Shown: positions 33,227 through 41,449, counted from the first letter of the stretch. The stretch is DNA of 64,000 nucleotides from Coccinella septempunctata (GCF_907165205.1 NC_058190.1:8936001-9000000); one strand, 5' to 3'. Notes: generated from the letters alone by a model not told the origin. Numbers and translations: made by a program.

Positions 33227-36079
33227 CTGTCCCCTCCTTAAGCCTGTTCTGTCCCAGAACAGATTTAGTGGATTTCTCCGAGGACCGTGGCGAAACTTGC
33301 AGTCATCACCATTCCTACAGTAGCCATTCTGATGGAAGTAGCACTCCACAGTTTTTCCAGGCTCCCTGGCCTGCTTTGGGTTGAAACTGCACACCAGGAT
33401 CCGTATACCAGTCCCCTGAAATACCACCTCCAGCATGCTTCGCACAACTCGCCAATTCAGCTGGTCCAATCCACAACCGAGCTTGGGAACAGCTAATTTC
33501 CTAACTCCAAAGCGTTGAAGGTCTTCTTTCAAGCTATGCAGTGCCGTCCATAGATTCTGATAGGTTGGCTTCTGATAGGAATGTCGCTTGGTGACTAGGT
33601 AATAAATGAACCGATCTTCAGCCTTCAATTTCAAAACTTTTCCGATTCTTGCCTGCTGTCGCAATAGTTGTTCCTGACGTCCAAATTTATTTCTGAATAC
33701 TCTGGCTATTCCTTTGCTCATACGAAGGTCCTCCGCAACGCAATGAGCGAGAGAGTATTCCTTAGACACGGTAAAGAGATCTTGATGTACTTCCTGTGTA
33801 ACGCCGAACCGTGCAACGCGTGTCTCACCATAACAATCCATAAACTTCTGGTAATCGCTGCTACCTTGCATCGGGGCTTCCACAAGACGTACTTCTTCTT
33901 CGTCCTGCGCGTACGGGGCTAATCGGTTGAAATGGACAACCTTTGGTTTCCCTCTGGGGAGCTTCCTTATCCGGTAAACTACATCATTTATCCTCTTGAT
34001 TATTTCATACGGTCCCTCCCACTGTCTCTGCAGCTTTGGTGAAGAACCTTTCTTCCTTTGTGGATTATGTAGCCACACCAGATCCCCAGTGGTGAATCCA
34101 CCTTCAATAGCCTTGATGTCGTAGCGCATTTTCATTCGGTCACTTGCTTGCTGCATTTGATTGCGCACCTTGCCATGAATGTAATCCAGCTTGTTCCTTA
34201 ATTTACTAACGTAGTCCTCCCCAGCTACGTCTTCTCCAGGCTTACATCCAAACTCTAAGTCGCAAGGCAGTCTTATTTCTCGGCCGAACATTATACTGGA
34301 TGGAGTTTCCTTAGTAGATTCTTGAACCGAAGATCTATATGCCATGGTGAATAGATGTAAATATTCATCCCAATCCCGCTGGTGATCAGAAACTACTTTG
34401 GCCAGATGTTTTCCCATGGTCCGATTCATTCGTTCGACCATGCCGTCTGATTGTGGATGGAGAGGTGTAGTCCTTGTTTTGTGAATTCCCAATTTGCTGC
34501 ATACTTCTTGGAATAGCTTCGATTCAAAATTTCGGCCTTGATCACAATGCAGCTCCAGAGGTATTCCAAATCTGCAGAAGAATTCTCTGACCAATTTATC
34601 AGCTACCGTACTTGCCTCTTGATTAGGAATACCGTAGGCTTCCACCCATTTCGTGAAATAGTCCATCGCTACCAAAATGTACTTGTTTCCATGGTCTGTT
34701 TCGGGAAAGGGGCCAGCGATGTCGATAGCTACTCGTTCCATGGGGGATCCGACGTTATATTGTCTCATTGGTGCTTTTCCTTTACCATAAGGTCCGTTAG
34801 CAGCAGCGCAAACCTTGCATCTTCTACACCAATCTTTAACGTCCCTCTTACAATTTGGCCAATAGAATCGCTGCCTGACTTTTTCCAATGTCTTGGTTAT
34901 CCCGAAATGTCCACCTGAAGTTCCGTTATGTAGTCTGGTCAGAATGTCTGTCACACGGCTCTTCGGCACAATCAACTGAAGTCTCTGCTCAGTTCCATCT
35001 TCATTTTCCCAACAACGTTTCAGAAGACCTCCATCAATCTTCAATGTTTCCCATTGTGCCCAATACGACTTTACATTCTGGCTCAGTCTGGATACTTCTT
35101 CCCAAGTAGGTCGTCTACCGCTCTTCTTCCAACTCAGGATTACTTTCAAGTCGTTATCTTCCTCTTGTGCTCTTTGAATTTCTTCAGGTAGCCAGTCATC
35201 TTCGATTACGGTGGTTCGCCTTAAATCGATCTTTTCTTCCAGGCGCGAACAATGGCTGCAATTCTCGGGACAAGGTCTTCTTGATAACGCGTCTGCATTG
35301 CGATGGCTAGTCCCCGCTCTGTGTTCAGTGTCAAAGTCATACTCTTGCAGCCTCTCAATCCATCTAGCCACTTGTCCTTCCGGGTTCTTGAAACTCAGGA
35401 GCCATTTCAAAGCAGCATGGTCCGTTCTTAGTAAGAATTTCCTTCCGTACAAATATTTGTAGAAATGTTCTACGGACTTGATGACTGCTAAAAGTTCTCT
35501 CCTGGTCACGCAATAATTCCGTTCTGGTTTGGACAACACCTTGCTGAAGTACCCGATGACTCTTTCCTGTCCATCCTGGACTTGTGATAGAACGCCGCCA
35601 ATGGCTGTATTACTGGCGTCGGTGTCGAGCACAAATTTACCTTCAGCCCTTGCGTAACTCAGAACTGGAGCTGTGACCAGAGCCTTTTTCAATCGTTCGA
35701 AGGCTTCAGCGCAATCATCGGACCATATGTACTCCTGTCCATCTTCCGTCAATTTCGTCAGCGGCTTGGCAACGTTGGCAAAACCAGATACAAATCTTCT
35801 ATAATAAGTGCAAAGGCCTAAGAAACTCCGCAACTCACTCTTGTCTTTCGGTTTAGGCCATTCCTGCACTGCCTTGATCTTATCCGGATCAACTTTCACA
35901 CCTCCCCGTGAAACTACGTGTCCTAAATATTTCACTTCTGTTCGAAACAGATTACACTTTTTAGGACTTAGCTTCAGGTTGGCATCACGAAATCGCTGGA
36001 AAACCTCGGATAGGTTGTGTAGGTGATCTTGGAATGATTTTCCCACTACTATTACATCATCAAAAGATACACCAGACAA
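33086..36079 (-). CDS. Gypsy pol, distal part: RT end, RNase H, integrase, macrodomain (TARG1/OARD1-like), CCCH zinc finger
   Basis: A single open frame of 997 codons starting in the RT catalytic region (DDVIVVG). In order: RT thumb (KYLGHVV, about residues 45-60), connection, RNase H (DTDASNTAIG about 150; CVTRRELLAVIKS; LRTDHAALKW), and integrase zinc finger (HNGTSGGH ... CRRCKVC, near 380-430). The integrase core shows DIAGPF, LHCDQGRNFE and HPQSDGMVERMNR, i.e. D,D,E kept, followed by a GPY/F-type module (GPYEIIKR). Residues about 763-898 form a macrodomain of the TARG1 type (SLAHCVAEDLRMSKGIARVF, YYLVTKR, KPTYQNL, LGCGLDQLNW). The Lys in VTK and the Asp in CGLD correspond to the catalytic pair recalled for human TARG1 (K84, D125). 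At about 911-932 a CCCH finger follows (C-x7-C-x5-C-x3-H, CYFHQNGYC...). The tail is coded by the LTR. The frame start is not a natural start codon for pol. Confidence 0.92.
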   Translation of the reverse strand: MSGVSFDDVIVVGKSFQDHLHNLSEVFQRFRDANLKLSPKKCNLFRTEVKYLGHVVSRGGVKVDPDKIKAVQEWPKPKDKSELRSFLGLCTYYRRFVSGFANVAKPLTKLTEDGQEYIWSDDCAEAFERLKKALVTAPVLSYARAEGKFVLDTDASNTAIGGVLSQVQDGQERVIGYFSKVLSKPERNYCVTRRELLAVIKSVEHFYKYLYGRKFLLRTDHAALKWLLSFKNPEGQVARWIERLQEYDFDTEHRAGTSHRNADALSRRPCPENCSHCSRLEEKIDLRRTTVIEDDWLPEEIQRAQEEDNDLKVILSWKKSGRRPTWEEVSRLSQNVKSYWAQWETLKIDGGLLKRCWENEDGTEQRLQLIVPKSRVTDILTRLHNGTSGGHFGITKTLEKVRQRFYWPNCKRDVKDWCRRCKVCAAANGPYGKGKAPMRQYNVGSPMERVAIDIAGPFPETDHGNKYILVAMDYFTKWVEAYGIPNQEASTVADKLVREFFCRFGIPLELHCDQGRNFESKLFQEVCSKLGIHKTRTTPLHPQSDGMVERMNRTMGKHLAKVVSDHQRDWDEYLHLFTMAYRSSVQESTKETPSSIMFGREIRLPCDLEFGCKPGEDVAGEDYVSKLRNKLDYIHGKVRNQMQQASDRMKMRYDIKAIEGGFTTGDLVWLHNPQRKKGSSPKLQRQWEGPYEIIKRINDVVYRIRKLPRGKPKVVHFNRLAPYAQDEEEVRLVEAPMQGSSDYQKFMDCYGETRVARFGVTQEVHQDLFTVSKEYSLAHCVAEDLRMSKGIARVFRNKFGRQEQLLRQQARIGKVLKLKAEDRFIYYLVTKRHSYQKPTYQNLWTALHSLKEDLQRFGVRKLAVPKLGCGLDQLNWRVVRSMLEVVFQGTGIRILVCSFNPKQAREPGKTVECYFHQNGYCRNGDDCKFRHGPRRNPLNLFWDRTGLRRGQCNQSGPCGRTFRETERSRNSRITANLPECFRRLYKPSGGAGRQVQV
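33227..33240 (-). other. Polypurine tract
   Basis: On the - strand 'taaggaggggacag' directly precedes the 3' LTR, the expected site for plus-strand priming. It also lies inside the open frame. Confidence 0.8.
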
Positions 36080-36663
36080 GTTTTCCAGGAGAGCCCTCTC
36101 AATATTGTCTCCATCAGAAGTTCAAATGTGGCAGGAGCATTACATAGACCGAAAGGCATGACTTTAAACTGCCACAGACCTGTTCCAATACTGAAGGCAG
36201 TTTTTTCTTTATCCTTTGGATCCAAGCCAACCTGCCAATATCCACTCTTCAGATCCAAGGTGGAAAACCAACGTGATCCCGAGAGTGTGTCCAGGGTATC
36301 GTCAATTCTCGGTAAGGGGTAGCTGTCCTTTTTCGTGGCCTGATTGAGCTGCCTGTAGTCTACGCAGAATCTAGTGGTTCCATCCTTCTTTTTCACTAAT
36401 ACAACGGGCGATGTCCAGGGGCTATCGGACGGTTCGATTACACCTTCTCTCGCCATGTCTTCAATAATCCTTTCAGCTTCTTCTCTTTTTGCCAGAGGAA
36501 GACGTCTAGGATGCTGTCGGATAGGTTGTGCATCACCAGTATTGATCTTATGCTGCACAACATCGGTTCTCCCTGCTTTTCCATCCGTAGCAAAAACGTC
36601 GGAGAACGTTTGAACCAATTTCCTCACTTCGAGTAGTTGATATCGGTCGAGCTCTTGACATTT
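36052..36663 (-). pseudogene. Gypsy pol, reverse-transcriptase fingers and palm
   Basis: It shares the protease frame but follows a TAA at 36664-36666. Contains ARREGVIEP-like region, SPWTSPVVLVKKKDGTTRF, CVDYRQLN, STLDLKSGYWQV and MPFGLCNAPATF, all standard Gypsy RT blocks. The frame then changes within the YxDD catalytic motif (about 36058-36079), where extra T residues appear, and the rest of pol continues in another frame. The catalytic motif is therefore disrupted in this copy. Confidence 0.9.
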
Positions 36664-37377
36664 TTAAGTGAGGAGGGACACCAGTTCTTCAGAATTGCTT
36701 TGCGATTTTGGGACTTCTGCAGTACTTATCCCACCCGAAATATGGTACACAGGTACACCACGTCCAATCAAGGTATCCTTCTTCAGGGTGACTGGAAACA
36801 TGTTGACATTGAGCAATCGGATGGGAATGCTGTCTCTTACCCTTACCAAGGTCTTCCCAAGTAATAGTCCTTTAGCTAAGGTTGTATCGTCAGAGGGCTC
36901 AATTACTCTCACGCAGCCACTCCTCGTTACATCCTCACATCTACCAGTCACTATGCCTTCAGTTCGGCCCGGCAACGTGATGTCCTCGGTCAGTCGAATC
37001 CGATATATCTTGTCGTCCACATCATTGAATGGAATCTCTTCACTTCCTAGCCGAAGTACATCACTCTTCATATCCAATTGGCATCCAAGCTTCTTAACAA
37101 GGTCCAATCCCAGAATAACTTCTTCCGTGATTCCAGCTACCAGAACTTCGTGGCTAACTGTTGTGTTTCCCAATTCAATGGTGGAGACGATCGATCCATA
37201 AGTCGGTATTTCCTGTCCAGATGCAGTTCGAAGTTTGATCCTAACTGGGCGAATCTTGAATCCTTCAGCAATTTCTGGACGCGCAATGGTTTTAGTCGAG
37301 CCAGTGTCTACGAGTATTTTCACACTTCTATCATTTATCTTTCCTGGGATCACTATGCTTGATAAATCCTTAGACAT
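36664..37377 (-). CDS. Gypsy retropepsin-like protease region
   Basis: An aspartic protease that would process the polyprotein. The active-site motif VDTGSTKTI is present, with ILGLDLVKKLG as the C-terminal hydrophobic block. The first ATG in frame is at 37377 (MSKDLSSIV), but the frame is open further up and differs from that of gag, so a ribosomal frameshift from gag is likely. It ends with SLLT and a TAA, after which coding continues in the same frame into RT (KCQELDRYQLLE). This may be a nonsense mutation or a genuine boundary. Confidence 0.88.
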   Translation of the reverse strand: MSKDLSSIVIPGKINDRSVKILVDTGSTKTIARPEIAEGFKIRPVRIKLRTASGQEIPTYGSIVSTIELGNTTVSHEVLVAGITEEVILGLDLVKKLGCQLDMKSDVLRLGSEEIPFNDVDDKIYRIRLTEDITLPGRTEGIVTGRCEDVTRSGCVRVIEPSDDTTLAKGLLLGKTLVRVRDSIPIRLLNVNMFPVTLKKDTLIGRGVPVYHISGGISTAEVPKSQSNSEELVSLLT

Positions 37378-37448
37378 TATTCCTCGGATTATCACTTCGG
37401 GGGCATTTTTGGTTTGGGTCGATTTATGCCCCTTATCACCGACCCCTT

Positions 37449-38645
37449 CTAGTTTCCCTGCTGAGACTCTTTTTCCAATTCTGGACAGTTTCGCTTAAAA
37501 TGCCCACTTTTGTTGCAGTTCCAGCACACAGCATCCTTTTTCCTAACTTGTGATATTCTGCGGATTTCTTCTCTGACAATGTCCTGGATAGATCGGTCTG
37601 TGTCTTGGACTTGTCTTACACGAAGGTGTCCTCTATGTGAAGCTTGCTTTGCTGCCTCAATTTCTAAAGCCTGGGCTAAGGCATCATCAATGGTTCTAGG
37701 GCGTGCTAGTCTCAGGGCTTGTTGTATTTCGCTATCCTTTATCCCATCCACGAATGTCTGGATTGATAGCTGTTCCAGGAAGCTATCTGGAGCAGATGGA
37801 TAAGCCAGCCTGACTAATCTCGCCACATCAGCTTCAAACTCCTGGAGATTTTCCCCTGTTTTCTGCACTCGGTTCTTTATTTGTGCATGGTATACTTGTT
37901 GTAAATGAGCATCACCATATCTCATCTGAAGTTTCGATGTAAGAACTTCGTAACAGGCTTGTTGACTCTCCGGGATCGTCTGCAGAATGTTGAGTGCCTC
38001 TCCTCGTAGAGCTATTATTAATGCCGTGGCTTTTTCGTTATCGTTCCAATTGTTCGCCAGCGCAGCAGCTTCAAACTGTTTTTGGTATGTAGACCAGGGT
38101 ATTTTTCCATCAAAAGTTGGAGGCTTGATCTTCATTCTACTACCTTCGCCGTCATTTTCCGCTTTCGCTGTGCTGTAGGGTGTTGAAGCCAGAATATCTG
38201 TTCTGTTTGACATTCTTTTCAAGGAATCTATGAACTTGGAATGATGTTCAATTATTCCTGCCATTTCTTCAAACTTTCCGTTAACCTTGTCAAACTTTTC
38301 ATCAACTTCGTCAAATTTTCCACTCACTATATCGAATCTCTCGTCCACTTTATCGAATTTTTCATTTATGGTTTCCAGTTTCTCATCCAATTTGTCTGTA
38401 AGTTGACTCACCACATCATTACAATTCTCCCTAATCTGGTCCATTTTCTCATTTAATTTCTCATCAATTTTCTCATTTAATCTTCTGGAATTTTCTTCCA
38501 TTTGTTCATTCAACTTACATGAGTTCTCGTCCATTTTCTCATTCAATTTTCGAGAATTTTCTTCCATTCTTTCGTTCATCTTACTCAAAAAGTCCATTAC
38601 CGCTTGAGTCTCCATTGCGTTCTGTAATCTTGTGGTCACTGGCAT
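37449..38645 (-). CDS. Gypsy Gag with long coiled coil and CCHC zinc knuckle
   Basis: The structural protein of the particle, 398 residues from the ATG at 38645 (MPVTTRLQNAMETQ). Residues about 20-125 are a regular charged repeat (variants of NEKMDENSRKLNEQMEE, then VDEKFDKV), a long predicted coiled coil. A Gag capsid-like region follows (PPTFDGKIPWSTYQKQFE, ALIIALRGEAL, LQMRYGD, LQEFEADVARLV). The nucleocapsid has one zinc knuckle CWNCNKSGHFKRNC near the C-terminus. The start is the first ATG downstream of the primer-binding site. Confidence 0.92.
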   Translation of the reverse strand: MPVTTRLQNAMETQAVMDFLSKMNERMEENSRKLNEKMDENSCKLNEQMEENSRRLNEKIDEKLNEKMDQIRENCNDVVSQLTDKLDEKLETINEKFDKVDERFDIVSGKFDEVDEKFDKVNGKFEEMAGIIEHHSKFIDSLKRMSNRTDILASTPYSTAKAENDGEGSRMKIKPPTFDGKIPWSTYQKQFEAAALANNWNDNEKATALIIALRGEALNILQTIPESQQACYEVLTSKLQMRYGDAHLQQVYHAQIKNRVQKTGENLQEFEADVARLVRLAYPSAPDSFLEQLSIQTFVDGIKDSEIQQALRLARPRTIDDALAQALEIEAAKQASHRGHLRVRQVQDTDRSIQDIVREEIRRISQVRKKDAVCWNCNKSGHFKRNCPELEKESQQGN

Positions 38646-38689
38646 GAACAAATAACCGAAAATATTTATTTAATTCGAGCGATGTTTCA

Positions 38690-38707
38690 CCTCACACGTG
38701 ACACCAA
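38690..38707 (-). other. Primer-binding site of the Gypsy element
   Basis: On the - strand, 'ttggtgtcacgtgtgag' follows the 5' LTR directly. It begins with TGG after one base, complementary to a tRNA 3' CCA end. The priming tRNA was not identified. It shares TTGGTGTCA with the truncated element at 25.5 kb. Confidence 0.8.
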
Positions 38708-38994
38708 TGTAACGTTTTCTTTGCTTGATTAAAACGTCCAACTTATTAAAATTATTTATTTACACTTAATACACACTTATAACTCACAAACTAACTATCA
38801 CACTACTATTTATTTCCACTCTTGTTTATTTGCACTAGTCGCTTGCACTGTTACTATACTTGTACTTGCCTACCTGCTCCTCCGCTGGGCTTATATAGGC
38901 GCCGGAAACATTCAGGTAGATTCGCGGTTATTCTGGAATTTCTCGACCGCTCTGTTTCTCGAAAGGTCCGACCGCAAGGGCCGGACTGGTTACA
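38708..38994 (-). repeat. 5' LTR of the Gypsy element (promoter)
   Basis: 287 bp, by eye identical to 32940-33226. On the transcribed (-) strand it has a TATA box 'ctatataag' at about 38890-38898, so RNA should start roughly 25-30 bases to the left of that. Confidence 0.93.
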
Positions 38995-39161
38995 TAATGT
39001 AGAAGAATATTTAGATTACTGTAGAATACACAGAAATATGTGATTAGGCTGAAATATATTTCGAATTATGAAGTATGATAACATACTAGGACATTTTTTC
39101 TTGTACTCACAATTAGTATGTACTATGAATTGAATAAAAATTGTTATTGTTATTGTTATTG

Positions 39162-39460
39162 AATATAGGCTGATGAGGACTATTAGACGTAGTAGGCGTG
39201 CATACGGGCAATACATTCTCACTGGACACATCAGCACTAGGTTCAGGTCTAACTATTTCATCTGTTGATTCTGTCGCTGACGAGATTTTGTGTGGCTGAT
39301 CTATGGCTGGAGTAACCGTCACTGATAACTCATTCAATTCACTATTTGAATCCGGAACAACAGCAATATTTAGAGGTGTATGGGAGTGTGTAATCCTTCT
39401 TGGGATTTCTGCTTCTTAACGAAGAAATCGAACAACGTTTTTTCCCGAAGAACGCTTCAT
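39162..39460 (-). pseudogene. hAT transposase N-terminal remnant
   Basis: An ATG at 39460 gives MKRSSGK and a stop soon after. In another frame the coding-like sequence continues as AEIPRRITHSHTPLNI and NELSVTVTPAIDQPHKIS until it meets the LINE A tail at 39161. Serine/threonine-rich N-terminal segments of this kind precede the BED/TTF domain in hAT transposases. The assignment rests mainly on its position just inside the hAT terminus at 39767. Confidence 0.5.
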
Positions 39461-39645
39461 TTTGAACTTTCGATTTGACCAGAAGAGGTTATATTAACGA
39501 TGAGGTAATGCGCATGCAGTGAACTCTAAAAGAATTCTTATAGCACAGTTCACTGTGCGCATGGCAGTAGGTTCAGATATGATCACGAATTGTCGTATGA
39601 CGTCGGTTTGCGAAGGCAGAGCCTCCCTCGCCACGTCGTGAGGGC

Positions 39646-39767
39646 CACTCATTTTCAAAAGTATACAAGTTCTGCTACCCTAAAAAAATTATATAAATTC
39701 ATTTCATATTCCCCAGAAAGTGAGGGGGCAACCGCCCCCCCCTGGCCCCCCCTAATCGCCGCCAATG
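39646..39767 (-). repeat. hAT 5' terminal region, G-rich
   Basis: Reading on -, the terminus is followed by runs of G ('aggggggggccagggggggg'-like), then 'cccctcactttctgggg'. Such G-rich subterminal sequence is common in this hAT group. The opposite end (27161-27200) also has 'gtgagggggcaa'. Confidence 0.7.
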
Positions 39768-39775
39768 CTCGTGCT

Positions 39776-40713
39776 AACCTAGATACGGAAATACACAACC
39801 GTAACAATTCGGCATCACGGGCATTCTGGAAGCTGAAGGACAGAGTTTTTCAAAATCACGACCTCAATGTGAGGACCAAGACAGCTGTTTACAAAGCAGT
39901 GGTCCTCCCAACGCTTCTTTACGGAAGCGAAACCTAGACGTCCTACAGGCGACATATTAAACAGCTTGAACAAACGCAACAACGTCATCTAATTGGTACC
40001 ACTCACTAGGCGTTTTCTCCGGGACTTTACGATAGGGACTATCGAGGAATACCCATCATAAGTCCCCGTGTGTGGCCGACCAGCCCCTACTATCGACATC
40101 CCCAATATCTGGGAATTTCTCGTACTCGGGCGACCGAGTGATATTCATTGATGCTACACTGGAATAAGGTTCCTAGTCCCGAGTAGAAGCCCCGTGTGTG
40201 GCCGACCTAGCATAGCCTAGCATCAGATCGCCAGATGGGATCCTCTTCGGCATCGATGATCTACCTGATAGTCCCGGAAAGAACGCCTCGTGAGTGGTAC
40301 CCGTAAGACAAATAATGCACATCAGATGATTCCACAAAGTTTCGAATGTAGAAGTCTTGCTACGAGCGAGTTGTACCTACAACAATTGAGACTCAAGTAA
40401 CGAGGGCCCTACTCAGATGGTCGAGCGGCCGGCCATATTCACAGAGGGAGCTCAAAACCCAGGAGGCCAGTATAAGCGGTTTAAGGATATACTACATCAA
40501 TCCCTAAATTCAGTTAATGCCAATCATAACTGGAAACAACTAGCGTTAGATAGATCACAGTGGAGATCTTTGGTTCACAGTTATAATGGAGACTCGAAAA
40601 GAATACAGCTGCGGCCAGATCTGATTGGTGACTATCCATGCCCGGAGTGTGGAAGTATCTGTAGATCGCGGCTGGGTCTCTTGAATCACAGGAGGGCACA
40701 CAGTCGCAATTAA
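39776..40713 (+). pseudogene. LINE B copy C: reverse-transcriptase end and C-terminal C2H2 zinc finger
   Basis: NLDTEIHNRNNSASRAFW and VLPTLLYGSET are followed by an in-frame stop, then SYRRHIKQLEQTQQRHL. After the MITE the frame resumes with RQIMHI. From 40417 an open stretch reads GGQYKRFKDILHQSLNSVN, LALDRSQWRSLVHSYN and then CPECGSICRSRLGLLNHRRAH, a C2H2 zinc finger (C-x2-C-x12-H-x3-H) at the very C-terminus. It is the best-preserved copy of this end in the window. Stop codons show it is not functional as a whole. Confidence 0.82.
39993..40303. mobile_element. PIF/Harbinger-type MITE in LINE B copy C
   Basis: Terminal repeats 'ggtaccactcactaggcgtt' and (reverse complement) 'ggtaccactcacgaggcgtt', continuing to 'ccgggact'. 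TAA stands on both sides (39990-39992 and 40304-40306), a 3-bp duplication of Harbinger type. The LINE sequence is continuous if the 311 bp and one TAA are removed. Confidence 0.8.
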
Positions 40714-40719
40714 CCCTCA

Positions 40720-41394
40720 GAAATTATTATTATTATTATTATTATTAATGAAAATAAGAGTTGAGGCAAAGCCTATAAACTCAATACAAAATAACAAACA
40801 ATTCTCGAATAACTAAACTGACAGCAAACACAGAGTCGTATGGCACTCAAAGTACACTCTATAAAGTTCAATTGACACAGCCATCGAAGCGATTTTTGAA
40901 GGCATTAACCGAAGGAGCGTTTACAACTGAGGGCGGCAAACCATTCCAAACGTCGAAGAGGAAGCACTGACGCTGGGTAGTTTTGAATTTTTCCTTGGCC
41001 AACTTCAGACTGTGTCCTCGGAGATGGTTGCGGTTTCTCCCGAACATGTCCCCGATTGACTTGCCAAAATGACCATTGAGGGCTCTATAGGTCACGATGA
41101 CATCACCTCTCTCGCGGCGCTTCTCAAAAGTGGTCAATCCAAACAATTGTAGTCTCTCCTCATAGCAGGGGCGCAACCAGCCGTACGGAATTCTGGTATT
41201 CCAACGTTGGATCGACTCCAACAATGCTGCATCACTCCTCCGGGCAACCCACCAAGCAGGACCGGCATACTCCATAATCGGTCTTACATAGGTCTCATAT
41301 AAAAGCTTTGCAGTCTTGATGTCACATCTGCTAAAGTTTTTCTGGAGCAACCAAGTGACTTTTCTGGCTTTGGCTGATACAGACGCAATTATAA
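40720..41394 (-). pseudogene. LINE D fragment: reverse-transcriptase thumb and C-terminus with (TAA)n tail
   Basis: Frame 40868-41350 encodes FSRCDIKTAKLLYETYVRPI, EYAGPAWW, LESIQRWNTRIPYGW, RNHLRGHSLKLAKEKFKT, FLFDVWNGLPPSVVNAPSVN and NAFKNRFD. These are the typical final blocks of I/CR1-group LINEs. On the - strand it ends in a (TAA)n tract (40726-40749), as in I-type elements. It separates the coding part of LINE B copy C from that copy's 3' end at 41395-41447. Confidence 0.78.
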
Positions 41395-41449
41395 GTGTGT
41401 TCGCAACGTTTTTTTTTTGTAGATTGATTCCTGGTAACGGGATACAGCA

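Larger units (their letters stand above)
32940..38994 (-). mobile_element. Complete Gypsy-type LTR retrotransposon with a macrodomain
   Basis: A 6055-bp element flanked by TAAT (32936-32939 and 38995-38998), inserted in LINE A. It has two 287-bp LTRs, a primer-binding site, a polypurine tract, gag, protease, reverse transcriptase, RNase H and integrase, then an added macrodomain and CCCH zinc finger; no envelope gene. It is transcribed leftward. Because I could find no difference between the LTRs, it is young and the last insertion in the nest. A stop between protease and RT and a frame change in RT break this copy. Confidence 0.93.
28100..39161 (+). mobile_element. LINE family A (Jockey/CR1-like) nested in the hAT, itself split twice
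   Basis: About 3.1 kb of LINE sequence lies in three pieces: about 28100-29311, 31172-32939 and 38999-39161. The reading frame is continuous across both insertions: FISYK joins ISQSDNKT across the LINE B insertion, and EPYN joins VEEYLDYC across the Gypsy element. The 3' end is 'gaattgaataaaaa' followed by a (ttgtta)n-like tail. The 5' border in the hAT could not be fixed. Confidence 0.85.
27161..39767 (-). mobile_element. hAT DNA transposon, split by nested retrotransposons
   Basis: Ends CAGTGGCAGCGATTG (27161) and, reverse complemented, CATTGGCGGCGATTA (39767) are 12/15 identical. Both are flanked by CTCGTGCT (27153-27160 and 39768-39775), the 8-bp duplication expected of hAT. The hAT-derived sequence is about 27161-28100 plus 39162-39767, only about 1.5 kb, so the middle of the transposase is missing. 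The rest of the span is LINE A and its own insertions. Confidence 0.85.
27128..41447 (+). mobile_element. LINE family B, copy C: outermost shell of the nested transposon block
   Basis: The left piece (about 27128-27160) encodes SFINARA. The same frame continues at 39776 with NLDTEIHNR, interrupted by an hAT element whose 8-bp target duplication CTCGTGCT is derived from this LINE. Further pieces are 39776-39992, 40307 to about 40715, and about 41395-41447, the last being the family's 3' end ('gtagattgattcctggtaac'). The gaps hold a Harbinger-type MITE and another LINE fragment. The copy is 5'-truncated at the end of the reverse transcriptase. Confidence 0.75.

Noticed and set aside
33086..33790. 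The macrodomain as an independent host gene interrupted by the Gypsy element
   Set aside because: It lies between the two matching LTRs, in the same open frame as integrase, and the 4-bp target duplication flanks the whole element.
36668..37201. A 177-codon + strand open frame antisense to the Gypsy protease
   Set aside because: It is the shadow of the protease coding frame on the other strand, with no family resemblance of its own.
40726..40749. An ordinary microsatellite (ATT)n
   Set aside because: It sits exactly at the 3' end of the - strand LINE D fragment and is better read as that element's (TAA)n tail.
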